In this document: positions 25,353 to 33,592 of the stretch, piece after piece
Layout of the letters: each line of letters starts with the position of its first letter
How positions within the stretch are numbered: the first letter of the stretch is position 1
Assembly: GCA_019113645.1 (NCBI GenBank)
Contig: DXGZ01000019.1
Span: forward strand, 1-55,189
Direction: 5' to 3'
Origin: Candidatus Mediterraneibacter vanvlietii
Lineage (GTDB): Bacteria > Bacillota > Clostridia > Lachnospirales > Lachnospiraceae
Length of the DNA: 55,189 nucleotides
Made by a program: the position numbers and the translations under genes
The notes under the pieces: model-generated
What the model saw: the letters and a program-made list of their open reading frames with translations, nothing else
What the model was told of the DNA's origin: nothing
Database searches by the model: none

Positions 25353-27093
25353 AATTAATCGTCCGCTTTACGTATGTGGTATGCAGGATATGATGTGCCT
25401 TCTCACTTCCCGGCGCCCCAAGATACTCATTGTACAGCCGCTTGATGGACGGATTCTCGTGGGACTTCCGGATTGTCTTCGCCGCGTCATTGTCATAGAG
25501 GGCTTTTGCACGCAACGCTTTCACATCCTCGAAGTTGCGGACATCCGCGTGTACCTGCGGCTGACCGCCGCCGTTTACGCAGCCGCCCGGGCAGCACATG
25601 ATCTCAATAAAGTGATAGTCTGCCTCTCCGGCTCTCACTTTATCCATGATTACTTTTGCGTTGCTCAGTCCGGATGCTACGGCCACTTTCACCTCCATAT
25701 CCGCTACATGATACGTTGCTTCTTTGATTCCTTCCGTTCCGCGGACTTCTGTGAACTCAACCTTATCCAGTGTCTGTCCGGTCAGCGTCTCCACAGCGGT
25801 ACGGAGAGCAGCTTCCATAACCCCGCCTGTTGCTCCGAAGATGACTCCTGCTCCGGAAGATTCTCCCAGAGGATCATCGAATCCTTCATCCGGCAGGCTG
25901 CGGAAATTGATACCAAGCTTGCGGATCAGGCGGGCAAGTTCACGGGTTGTGATGGAGATATCCACATCCGGCACGCCTGCTGCGTACTGGTCATCTCTCT
26001 GGAGCTCGAATTTCTTCGCCGTACACGGCATCACGCTGACGCAGACGATATCTTCCGGCGCGATTCCCATCTTCTCCGCATAGTAGGTCTTGGTAATGGC
26101 TCCGAACATCTGCTGCGGCGATTTACAGCTGGACAGATGAGCCAGCTGATCCGGATAATAATGCTCGCAGTATTTGATCCATCCCGGCGAACAGGAAGTC
26201 ATCATCGGAAGAACGCCTCCGTTCTGTACACGGTCAATAAATTCATGAGCCTCTTCCATGATCGTCAGATCCGCACTGAAGTCTGTATCAAATACCTTGT
26301 CGAATCCGATTCTTCTCAGGGCTGCCGCCATCTTTCCTTCCACGTCGGTTCCCATGGGATAACCGAACTCTTCGCCGAGAGCGGCACGCACGGACGGAGC
26401 CGGCTGTACAACCACATGTTTTGTCTCATCGGCAATTGCTTCCAGCACATCGTCTATATTGCTCTTCTCATAGAGCGCGCCTGTCGGACAGGCTGCGATA
26501 CACTGACCGCATGATACACAGCTTGTATCTCCAAGTCCCATCTCAAAAGCTGATCCGATAAATGTGGCAAATCCTCTGTTGTTCGGACCGATCACTCCCA
26601 CGGTCTGGACTTTCTCGCACACTGCCGAACATCTCCGGCAGAGGATACATTTGTTATTGTCACGCACCATATGAATGGCGCTCTCATCCAGCTCATAATG
26701 ATTCATCTCACCCGCGAAATGATCTTCATCCGTCACGCCCAGCTCCTGGCAGAGTTCCTGCAGTTCGCAGTGTCCGCTTCTCACGCAGGAGAGACACTTC
26801 TTATCATGGTTTGAGAGAAGAAGTTCCAGGGTTCTTCTTCTGGCATCAAGAAGCCTCTGTGTATTCGTCTGTACTTCCATCCCTTCCGCTACCGGATAAA
26901 CGCAGGAAGCTACAAGTCCTTTTGCTCCTTTTACCTCTACCACACACATACGGCATGCGCCGATTTCATTGATGTCTTTTAAATAACACAGCGTCGGGAT
27001 TCGGATTCCGGCAGCATGGGCTGCCTCAAGGATTGTAGAGCCCGCCGGCGCGGTTACATTCAAGCCGTTAATTTTTAAATTCACATTTTCCAT
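25351..27093 (-). CDS. hndD: [FeFe] hydrogenase catalytic subunit, NAD(P)H-linked group A (HndD/HydA)
   Basis: 580 residues. N-terminal [2Fe-2S] domain (Cys 36, 47, 50, 64), His/Cys-bound [4Fe-4S] (His 96, Cys 100, 103, 109), two further [4Fe-4S] sites (CILCRRCSAVC; CVSCGQCIAACP), then the H-cluster domain with TSCSPGW (299-305), MPCTAKKFE and MCCPGGCVNGGGQP, and the small-subunit-like tail YNEYLGAPGSEKAHHILHTTY. With hndA, hndB and hndC it should form a cytosolic complex that makes H2 from NADH, probably with ferredoxin (electron bifurcation). Position 302, directly before the proline of the first motif, is Ser where the textbook motif has Cys. Confidence 0.95.
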   Translation of the reverse strand: MENVNLKINGLNVTAPAGSTILEAAHAAGIRIPTLCYLKDINEIGACRMCVVEVKGAKGLVASCVYPVAEGMEVQTNTQRLLDARRRTLELLLSNHDKKCLSCVRSGHCELQELCQELGVTDEDHFAGEMNHYELDESAIHMVRDNNKCILCRRCSAVCEKVQTVGVIGPNNRGFATFIGSAFEMGLGDTSCVSCGQCIAACPTGALYEKSNIDDVLEAIADETKHVVVQPAPSVRAALGEEFGYPMGTDVEGKMAAALRRIGFDKVFDTDFSADLTIMEEAHEFIDRVQNGGVLPMMTSCSPGWIKYCEHYYPDQLAHLSSCKSPQQMFGAITKTYYAEKMGIAPEDIVCVSVMPCTAKKFELQRDDQYAAGVPDVDISITTRELARLIRKLGINFRSLPDEGFDDPLGESSGAGVIFGATGGVMEAALRTAVETLTGQTLDKVEFTEVRGTEGIKEATYHVADMEVKVAVASGLSNAKVIMDKVRAGEADYHFIEIMCCPGGCVNGGGQPQVHADVRNFEDVKALRAKALYDNDAAKTIRKSHENPSIKRLYNEYLGAPGSEKAHHILHTTYVKRTIN

Positions 27094-27107
27094 TATCTCT
27101 ACCCTCC

Positions 27108-28895
27108 TTATTCCTTATAGATCGCTCCGAAGCGGCATTTTTCCATACAAGCTCCGCACTTCAGACATTTCTCCGGGTTGATCATATGCACTTCTTTTAC
27201 CTTGCCGATAATCGCGTCTGCCGGACAGGTTCTCGCACAGAGCGTACATCCCTTACACTTATCCGGATCGATCTTGTACTGAAGAAGATCTTTGCAGACT
27301 CCTGCCGGACATTTCTTATCTACGATGTGGGCGATATATTCATCCCTGAAATATCTCAGAGTGGAAAGCACCGGATTGGGCGCCGTCTGTCCCAGTGCAC
27401 AAAGAGAATTTTCTTTCAGGTGGTAGCAGAGCTCTTCCAGCTTATCCAGATCCTCCATGGTCGCCTTCCCTTTTGTGATTTTATCCAGAATCTCCAGCAT
27501 ACGTCTTGTTCCGATCCGGCACGGTGTACATTTTCCACAGGACTCATCCACAGTAAATTCAAGGAAGAATTTGGCGATATCCACCATACAGGTATCCTCA
27601 TCCATTACGATCAGTCCGCCGGATCCCATCATGGAGCCGATCGCCGTCAGATTGTCATAGTCAATCGGCACGTCAAAATGTTCTGCCGGGATACATCCGC
27701 CGGACGGTCCGCCGGTCTGGGCTGCCTTGAATTTCTTGCCGTTGGGCACTCCGCCGCCGATCTCTTCCACGATCTCTCTGAGGGTGGTTCCCATGGGAAT
27801 CTCCACAAGACCTGTGTTGTGGATCTTTCCGCCGAGAGCGAACACTTTCGTTCCCTTTGATTTTTCCGTTCCCATAGACGCGAACCATTCCGGTCCGTTC
27901 ACGATGATCTGCGGAATATTCGCATAAGTCTCCACGTTATTTAAGATGGTCGGCTTCTGGAACAGACCTTTGAGAGCCGGATAAGGCGGACGCGGACGCG
28001 GCTCGCCTCTGTTTCCTTCGATGGAAGTCATAAGAGCCGTCTCTTCGCCGCAGACAAACGCGCCGGCTCCGAGACGGAGCTCGATATCAAAATCAAATCC
28101 GCTGTCAAAAATATTTTTACCGAGCAGGCCGTATTCTCTTGCCTGATTAATCGCAATCTCCAGACGCTTTACAGCAATCGGATACTCCGCGCGCACATAG
28201 ATATATCCCTGGGAAGCGCCGATTGCATATCCGGCAATCGCCATGGCCTCCAGCACTGCATGGGGATCTCCTTCCAGAATGGAACGGTCCATGAACGCGC
28301 CCGGGTCACCTTCGTCCGCGTTGCAGCAGACATATTTCTGATCCGCCTCGTTGGCTGCCGCGAATTTCCATTTCAGACCTGTGGGGAATCCGGCTCCGCC
28401 TCTTCCTCTCAGACCGCTGTCCAGAAGAATCTGGATCACATCCTCCGGTTTCTTCTCCGTGAGCACAGTTCCCAGCGCTTCATAGCCGCCTGTTCCGATG
28501 TATTCATCAATATTTTCCGGATTGATCACACCGCAGTTGCGCAGGGCAACTCTGTGCTGTTTCTTATAGAAATTCGTCTCGTTAAGGGGGATGATTTTAT
28601 CCGTCTTGGTTGTCTCATCGTAGAGAAGTCTTGTGACAACTCTTCCCTTTAACAGATGCTCCGATACGATCTCCGGAATATCATCTTCCTGAACCATGGA
28701 ATAGAACGTTCCCTCCGGGTATACGATCATAATCGGCCCCAGAGCACACAGACCGAAACACCCGGTCTTTACTACGCCGACTTCCTCGGACAGCCCGTTC
28801 GCCGCGATTTCTTTTTCCAGTCTCTCCCTGATTCTCTGGCTTCCGGAGGATGTACATCCGGTTCCGCCACAGACAAGTACATGTGAACGATACAT
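27108..28895 (-). CDS. hndC: NADH-oxidising flavin subunit of the hydrogenase (NuoF-like, HndC)
   Basis: 595 residues. N-terminal thioredoxin-like [2Fe-2S] domain (VCGGTGCTSSGS, KTGCFGLC), central FMN/NADH domain (GLRGRGGAGFPTGLKW, CNADEGDPGAFMDR), SLBB part, [4Fe-4S] site ESCGKCTPCRIGT, and a C-terminal two-cluster ferredoxin (CKGCTLCARTCP; CLKCGACMEKCRFGAI). This composite layout is that of bifurcating hydrogenase beta subunits rather than of complex I NuoF. It lies 14 bp ahead of hndD. Confidence 0.95.
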   Translation of the reverse strand: MYRSHVLVCGGTGCTSSGSQRIRERLEKEIAANGLSEEVGVVKTGCFGLCALGPIMIVYPEGTFYSMVQEDDIPEIVSEHLLKGRVVTRLLYDETTKTDKIIPLNETNFYKKQHRVALRNCGVINPENIDEYIGTGGYEALGTVLTEKKPEDVIQILLDSGLRGRGGAGFPTGLKWKFAAANEADQKYVCCNADEGDPGAFMDRSILEGDPHAVLEAMAIAGYAIGASQGYIYVRAEYPIAVKRLEIAINQAREYGLLGKNIFDSGFDFDIELRLGAGAFVCGEETALMTSIEGNRGEPRPRPPYPALKGLFQKPTILNNVETYANIPQIIVNGPEWFASMGTEKSKGTKVFALGGKIHNTGLVEIPMGTTLREIVEEIGGGVPNGKKFKAAQTGGPSGGCIPAEHFDVPIDYDNLTAIGSMMGSGGLIVMDEDTCMVDIAKFFLEFTVDESCGKCTPCRIGTRRMLEILDKITKGKATMEDLDKLEELCYHLKENSLCALGQTAPNPVLSTLRYFRDEYIAHIVDKKCPAGVCKDLLQYKIDPDKCKGCTLCARTCPADAIIGKVKEVHMINPEKCLKCGACMEKCRFGAIYKE

Positions 28896-28915
28896 AAGCC
28901 TTTATCCTCCTTTTC

Positions 28916-29299
28916 TTATTTTGCGTTATTCTGCGCCGCGCTCAGTGTGTATTTTGTAACAACCTGACCGCCCAGCAGGTGAAGACGCAGAACCTCCAGA
29001 GCTTTTTCGGGAGTCATCTTCACATAAGTCACCTTTTCCTTTCCCGGCTCCATCACTTCAACGATCGGTTCATACTGGCACAACCCGATACATCCGGTCT
29101 GCGTCACACTGATCTTCTCGCTCAAGTTCTGTTCCTGCACCGCATCGGAAAGTGCGGTCAGAACCGGTCTTGCACCGCTTGCGATTCCGCAGGTAGCCAT
29201 TCCTACGACAACGCGGATCTGATTCTCATTCTCCGCGCGCACTCCGACTTTTCCCTGCATCTTCGCTCTGATCGCGCGTAATTCTTCAAGAGATTTCAT
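28916..29299 (-). CDS. hndB: Thioredoxin-like [2Fe-2S] ferredoxin subunit (HndB)
   Basis: 127 residues with a helical N-terminus and a thioredoxin-fold cluster domain. Only three cysteines are seen in the usual region (37, 70 and 74, in TCGIASGA and TGCIGLC), as in other HndB proteins, so cluster ligation may differ from NuoE. A member of the hydrogenase complex by context; 20 bp ahead of hndC. Strong site GGAGG ahead of the start. Confidence 0.9.
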   Translation of the reverse strand: MKSLEELRAIRAKMQGKVGVRAENENQIRVVVGMATCGIASGARPVLTALSDAVQEQNLSEKISVTQTGCIGLCQYEPIVEVMEPGKEKVTYVKMTPEKALEVLRLHLLGGQVVTKYTLSAAQNNAK

Positions 29300-29321
29300 A
29301 TAATTCCTCCGTTTCTGTTAT

Positions 29322-29396
29322 TTATTTTCCAAACTTCATACAGATCATGCATCCGAATCCGTCTGACGGACTCCCGCACACAAATCTGCCTTTCAT
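29322..29396 (-). CDS. Possible 24-residue cysteine-containing peptide
   Basis: An ATG-to-TAA frame in the otherwise gene-free 104 bp between the HATPase gene and hndB. It has three cysteines in 24 residues (FVCGSPSDGFGCMICMKF). The only GGAGGA is 18 bases ahead of the ATG, too far for a normal start, so translation is doubtful. Kept because the spacing and cysteine pattern are unusual inside a redox operon. Confidence 0.2.
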   Translation of the reverse strand: MKGRFVCGSPSDGFGCMICMKFGK

Positions 29397-29403
29397 CCAG
29401 ATT

Positions 29404-29964
29404 TCAGATATCGGCTCCTCCGTCCGTTTCCAGTCTGTTTGTCTCGAGATATTCCTTAATAAACACGGAGACTTCTGGTTCGGAAAATGAAATGTCATGT
29501 CCGAGCAGTTCTCTCATCTCTCTTGTATCCAGGACAAACTGCTTTTCTCCGTATTTATATGTATAGACGAAATCAATATCGCTGTTAAAGACAACCAGCG
29601 TGTAAATCGTGGAACTGATATCCCCAAGCGGCATCCTGTCGATATGCGACAGTCCGAACACCGCCTCCACTACTGTCCCTTTTCCTGTTTCTGAATCAAT
29701 CCGGAAACTGCCTCCCGTACTCTCCGCCGCCTGCTTGAAAAAGGGAACTCCAAGCCCAACTTTTCTCGTAGTACGCGTGGTAAAAAACGGATCCTGTACC
29801 TGCTGTACCTGCTCCTTTGTCATGCCGCAGCCGTTATCTTCTATGATAACTGTTATACTGTCCGCATCTGGCTGTACGGAAACCGTGATCTCGATGAGAG
29901 AGGCGCCCGCCCTTACAGAATTCTCGGCAACATCCAGAATATTCAGAGAGATTTCCGGCATCAT
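29404..29964 (-). CDS. HATPase-domain protein of the hydrogenase operon
   Basis: 186 residues. A GHKL ATPase domain with N box (NILDVAENSVRAGAS), G1 box (EDNGCGM), an F-box-like PFFTTRTTRKVGLG and G2 region; it has no phospho-accepting His domain and no membrane helices. A C-terminal tail of about 75 residues (DISSTIYTLVVFNSDIDFVYTYKYGEKQF) is its own. Such proteins sit between hndA and hndB in many clostridial operons; their function is not established. It could be a switch or kinase acting on the hydrogenase or a partner. It lies 3 bp behind hndA. Confidence 0.85.
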   Translation of the reverse strand: MMPEISLNILDVAENSVRAGASLIEITVSVQPDADSITVIIEDNGCGMTKEQVQQVQDPFFTTRTTRKVGLGVPFFKQAAESTGGSFRIDSETGKGTVVEAVFGLSHIDRMPLGDISSTIYTLVVFNSDIDFVYTYKYGEKQFVLDTREMRELLGHDISFSEPEVSVFIKEYLETNRLETDGGADI

Positions 29965-29967
29965 AAC

Positions 29968-30462
29968 TTACTCATACTTTGCCAGTATGCCGTCAATATC
30001 ATCCACTGTAAGACGTCCGTAAACCTCATCGTTGACCATCATAACCGGCGCAAGTCCGCACGCGCCCACGCAGCGGCACGCATCCAGTGAGAATTTTCCG
30101 TCCGGCGTACACTCTCCGCCTACAATCCCCAGTTTCTCCATAAGGGCATTGTAGATATCCCCGGAGCCTTTTACATAGCATGCCGTGCCAAGACAGACGG
30201 AAATCCGGTATTTCCCTTTCGGACTCAGCGTAAACTGCGAATAAAAAGTCGCAACGCCATAGATCTTTTCCATCGGAATTCCTGTCTCGTCCGAGATCAT
30301 CTTCTGAACTTCCATCGGAAGATAACCATATATATCCTGTGCCTTCTGCAGGATCGGCATAAGGGCACCTTTTTCATCTTTGAGCTCGGCGATTACTTTC
30401 ATGAGTGCCTCTTCCTGTTCCTTTGTCCCGGAAAATGGAACTGTTCCTTTCTTCTCTGCCAT
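29968..30462 (-). CDS. hndA: NuoE-like [2Fe-2S] subunit of the hydrogenase (HndA)
   Basis: 164 residues. The helical N-terminal part (GALMPILQKAQDIYGYLP, GVATFYSQFTLSPKGKY) is followed by the thioredoxin-like cluster site CLGTACYVKGS and CRCVGACGLAP, four cysteines in NuoE spacing. First gene of the operon, with GGAGG ahead of the ATG and a good promoter at 30491-30519. Confidence 0.95.
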   Translation of the reverse strand: MAEKKGTVPFSGTKEQEEALMKVIAELKDEKGALMPILQKAQDIYGYLPMEVQKMISDETGIPMEKIYGVATFYSQFTLSPKGKYRISVCLGTACYVKGSGDIYNALMEKLGIVGGECTPDGKFSLDACRCVGACGLAPVMMVNDEVYGRLTVDDIDGILAKYE

Positions 30463-30490
30463 TCTTCAACCTCCATTTCTTAAAAGTCCA

Positions 30491-30519
30491 TTTATACCAT
30501 GATATCACAAATATGTCTA
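30491..30519 (-). promoter_or_regulatory. Predicted promoter of the hydrogenase operon
   Basis: Minus strand: TAGACA (30514-30519), 17-bp spacer, TATAAA (30491-30496), 29 bp ahead of the hndA start. A TTGTGATAATATACAA stretch about 25 bp upstream of the -35 box has the TTGT...ACAA ends of a Rex site, but is 16 bp long rather than 18. Confidence 0.55.
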
Positions 30520-30624
30520 AAACACTACTTCTTTTCTTCCGACATTTGTATATTATCACAACGCCTTGTCTGCATTTATATAAAAACACACAAACTTTAC
30601 TTTTATATCTGCAATTTTTCATTT

Positions 30625-30661
30625 AAAAGAGCGGCACAGCAATTTTTCTGCCATGCCGCTC
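30625..30661 (-). terminator. Terminator of the sugar-acid operon
   Basis: Minus strand: GAGCGGCA/TGCCGCTC 8-bp stem (30629-30661) followed by TTTT, 45 bp behind the histidine phosphatase stop codon. Confidence 0.65.
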
Positions 30662-30705
30662 ATTTCCGTCATTATTTGACATTATTACCGCAGAACCGTG
30701 TTATC

Positions 30706-31350
30706 TCACTGCATTTTATAATGATTTTCAACCAAATCCGGATCATAAAAAATCTTGTCTTTTTCCAAAAGTCTTATTCCCCCTTCTCCGACATGAACCA
30801 GATTAAGAGAACAGTTTGGCGGTACATCCCCCTGCCAGAAATCCGCCGGATTATCATACAGATGGTTCAGGATCCCCCTGACAGCGCATCCATGTGTTAC
30901 GATCAGAATTCGTTTCTGCGCGTTCTCTGGTCTTCCTGTAATATCTTCCAGAAAAGCTTTCCCCCTGTCACAGACCTGCCGGACTGTTTCGCCGCCCGGC
31001 GCTCCTGGAAATTGAAACGGATCTGTATAGAAAAGGTTATATGTCTCCCTGTATCCCGCAACATCCAGTTCATCTGCCGTCATTCCGTCCCATTCTCCCC
31101 ATTCAATCTCCCGTATTCTGTTATCACGGTATGTCGGAATCTTCCTTCCGCGAAGAATAAATTCTGCCGTCTGGATGGTTCTGATAAACGGGCTGAGAAT
31201 TAAAGTGTCAAAGAGAACATCTTTCAGCGCTTCTCCTGTGAGTTTTGCAAGCATTTTTCCTTTTTCATTCAACGGAATATCGCTCTCTCCCTGCAGTTTT
31301 CCGGCGGTATTCCATTCCGTTTCTCCATGTCTGATAAAATACAGCAGCAT
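30706..31350 (-). CDS. Histidine phosphatase family protein
   Basis: 214 residues, phosphoglycerate-mutase-like branch 2 fold. Catalytic RHGETEWN at the N-terminus (His 9), second histidine in ILIVTHGCAVRG, plus the LNEKG and WGEWDGMT patterns. It could be read as an alpha-ribazole phosphatase (CobC) relative, but it is last in the sugar-acid operon, 21 bp behind the PdxA2-like gene, so dephosphorylation of a sugar phosphate is as likely. Substrate unknown. Confidence 0.85.
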   Translation of the reverse strand: MLLYFIRHGETEWNTAGKLQGESDIPLNEKGKMLAKLTGEALKDVLFDTLILSPFIRTIQTAEFILRGRKIPTYRDNRIREIEWGEWDGMTADELDVAGYRETYNLFYTDPFQFPGAPGGETVRQVCDRGKAFLEDITGRPENAQKRILIVTHGCAVRGILNHLYDNPADFWQGDVPPNCSLNLVHVGEGGIRLLEKDKIFYDPDLVENHYKMQ

Positions 31351-31371
31351 GACTTTTCCTCCGGTTTTCTG

Positions 31372-32346
31372 TTATTTTGATCCCATAAACTCCTCTGCCA
31401 CATGCATGGATGTTTTCATATTTGTTCCATCTGCAATTCCCTGTCCGGCAATATCAAACGCTGTTCCATGATCTACAGAGGTTCTTATAATCGGAAGTCC
31501 GATCGTACAGTTTACACAGTCGCTCATATGCTGGAGCTTCGCTGCTATATGTCCCTGATCATGATACATGGCAATCACGCCGTCATAGATTCCGGAAAGA
31601 GCTTTGCTGAATACAGTATCAGGCGGTATCGGTCCTGTTACGTTTATGCCTTCTTTCTTCGCATCTTCCACAGCCGGAATAATCTCATCGATCTCTTCTG
31701 TACCGAACAGACCATGTTCCCCTGCATGCGGATTCAATCCTGCCACCGCCAGATACGGATGTTCCATGCCGGTTTTCTTCAGAGCTGTATTCATCAGACG
31801 AATACAGGTAAGGACCCGTTCTCTGGTAGCGCGGTCACAAGCTTCCCGAAGAGAACAGTGCGTGGAAACATGCATAATCTTCAACGGCCCGTAAAACATC
31901 ATTGCATAATCCTTTGTCCCTGTCAGCGTCGCGAATATTTCCGTATGTCCGTCATAATTATGGCCTCCCATATGAAGAGCTTCCTTGTTCAGCGGTCCGG
32001 TAACCACCGCCTCAATTTTACCTGCAAGCGCATCTTCAATCGAACGCGCTATGTATTGATATGCAGCATCCCCGCATTTTGCAGACAATGCTCCGATCTG
32101 ATACTGATCCATTGTAAGATGAACCGGATCGATCACATTGATGCAGCCTTCTTTATATTCACTGACATCTTCAATTTCACAGAAAGAACATCCCAATCCC
32201 AACTGAGCATTGTATTTTTCCATAATGTCAGCAGCTCCGTACACAACATATTTCTCTTTAAATTCACTGGCATCCGCAAGTGCTTTCACTACAATTTCCG
32301 GACCTACGCCGGCCGGATCTCCCATTGTAATACCAATCATTTTCAT
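31372..32346 (-). CDS. pdxA2: PdxA2-type 4-phospho-D-threonate/erythronate dehydrogenase
   Basis: 324 residues of the PdxA family. Metal-binding histidines lie in HNYDGHTEIF, GLNPHAGEHGLFG and IAMYHDQGHIAAKL; the N-terminal GITMGDPAGVGPEI is standard. In the PdxA2 subfamily the enzyme oxidises 4-phospho-D-threonate or -erythronate; the keto acid then loses CO2 to give dihydroxyacetone phosphate. The neighbouring DUF1537 kinase and acid permease argue for this over vitamin B6 synthesis, and no other B6 gene is nearby. Confidence 0.88.
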   Translation of the reverse strand: MKMIGITMGDPAGVGPEIVVKALADASEFKEKYVVYGAADIMEKYNAQLGLGCSFCEIEDVSEYKEGCINVIDPVHLTMDQYQIGALSAKCGDAAYQYIARSIEDALAGKIEAVVTGPLNKEALHMGGHNYDGHTEIFATLTGTKDYAMMFYGPLKIMHVSTHCSLREACDRATRERVLTCIRLMNTALKKTGMEHPYLAVAGLNPHAGEHGLFGTEEIDEIIPAVEDAKKEGINVTGPIPPDTVFSKALSGIYDGVIAMYHDQGHIAAKLQHMSDCVNCTIGLPIIRTSVDHGTAFDIAGQGIADGTNMKTSMHVAEEFMGSK

Positions 32347-32361
32347 CAGATCTGATCCTCC

Positions 32362-33567
32362 CTACTGTTTAAAAAACTTTATTGCGTCTGCGATTGTATC
32401 CTGCGTTCCTATGGAACCGCCTTTTACGATGCACGGCAGTCCCGGAATATCTCCTCCTTCCAGCTCAATCAGAGCAACAATCGGAAATACTTCCTTTACA
32501 AGACGGGCTCCTCGGGCATGATTATGATCATGAACGCTGATCGCCGTATCTCCTCCGGTCAGAATACATCCGCTGACTTTCACCTCTTTCAGAACAGCCG
32601 CTGACAGTTCTCCCAGCTTTTCCTGCGTAAACTGCGCAACCATCTGCCTGCTCATTCCTTTTTTCTTTCCTGCATCTACTGCTTCCAGATAATCCTCATG
32701 TTCTTTTGCGCTTACAATCAGAACATCCTGTCCCAGCTTCAGCCTTTCTATCGCTTCATCCGCCGTCTTTTCAAGATTTTCTCCCCGGATCAGTTCCGCC
32801 ACATTCATCTCGACAAGCTTTGCGCCTGCTTCCACTGCCATACGCACTTGTGTTCGTGAAGTCTCACTGATACTGCCGACAATTCCAAGAACCGGAGCCT
32901 TGTAATTTAATTCCGAGAAAAGTGCGTTTGCCATTCCTGCCGATCCTGTCCAGAGAACTTTTTTCTTCTGATCTAAAATAAAACGTACAACTGTAGTCAA
33001 ATCCTGATTTTCCAGAACATCAAATGTAATAAACCTGCTTCCGTCAAGTTTCAGATCCTGGTTTCTTATCTGAGCAAGAGTAAAATACTGCACATTTTCC
33101 TGCATTTCCTCTTCCAGCAGAATCTTCAGATTATCCTGTTGTACAAGGCAGAGCGGATCCCTCATAATTTCCGTTTCACAGATACGCACGCCGTTCATCA
33201 TCAAAATCCCATCCACTACGGTTCGGTTTGAATCCGGATTGGCAGGATTAAACACAACGAGATCCGGCTGAAGCACCTCAATAGCCGCCTGAAGTTCTGC
33301 TCTGATATTTCCTCTCAGCGTTGAATCAATTTTCTTATAATGATGCTCATAGGAATATCCACAGATGCCTTCATAGATTGCCTTTACTTTCCTGTACGCA
33401 TCTTCCGCCGGAATATTTCTCGATTCAGAATCGATCACATAAGATTTTTCCGGATTGATGCTTTCCGTATTAAATGCGATATGCGCCTCAATTCCATTTT
33501 TGGACATCTGTACACCAGCATCTCCTGCACCTGTAAAATCGTCTGCTACCATTAAAAATCTAGTCAT
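32362..33567 (-). CDS. Four-carbon acid sugar kinase family protein (DUF1537; DtnK/OiaK-like)
   Basis: 401 residues. Start at 33567 (MTRFLMVADDFTGAGDAG) with GGGAGG in front; the frame extends to 33621 but into non-family sequence. Seen: sugar-binding N-domain (ADDFTGAGD, KKIDSTLRGN, NPANPDSNRTVVDG) and nucleotide-binding C-domain (SGCILTGGDTAISV, ELEGGDIPGLPCIVKGGSIG). The family phosphorylates threonate, erythronate or 3-oxo-isoapionate. The exact substrate cannot be read; the pairing with PdxA2 favours a tetronate, the RuBisCO-like protein in the regulon favours something larger. Confidence 0.9.
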   Translation of the reverse strand: MTRFLMVADDFTGAGDAGVQMSKNGIEAHIAFNTESINPEKSYVIDSESRNIPAEDAYRKVKAIYEGICGYSYEHHYKKIDSTLRGNIRAELQAAIEVLQPDLVVFNPANPDSNRTVVDGILMMNGVRICETEIMRDPLCLVQQDNLKILLEEEMQENVQYFTLAQIRNQDLKLDGSRFITFDVLENQDLTTVVRFILDQKKKVLWTGSAGMANALFSELNYKAPVLGIVGSISETSRTQVRMAVEAGAKLVEMNVAELIRGENLEKTADEAIERLKLGQDVLIVSAKEHEDYLEAVDAGKKKGMSRQMVAQFTQEKLGELSAAVLKEVKVSGCILTGGDTAISVHDHNHARGARLVKEVFPIVALIELEGGDIPGLPCIVKGGSIGTQDTIADAIKFFKQ

Positions 33568-33592
33568 ACCTTTTCCTCCCTTTTTACGCAGG

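Noticed and set aside
31372-32346. PdxA of vitamin B6 synthesis
   Set aside because: The operon context (KdgT permease, DUF1537 kinase) and lack of other pdx genes point to the PdxA2 sugar-acid subfamily.
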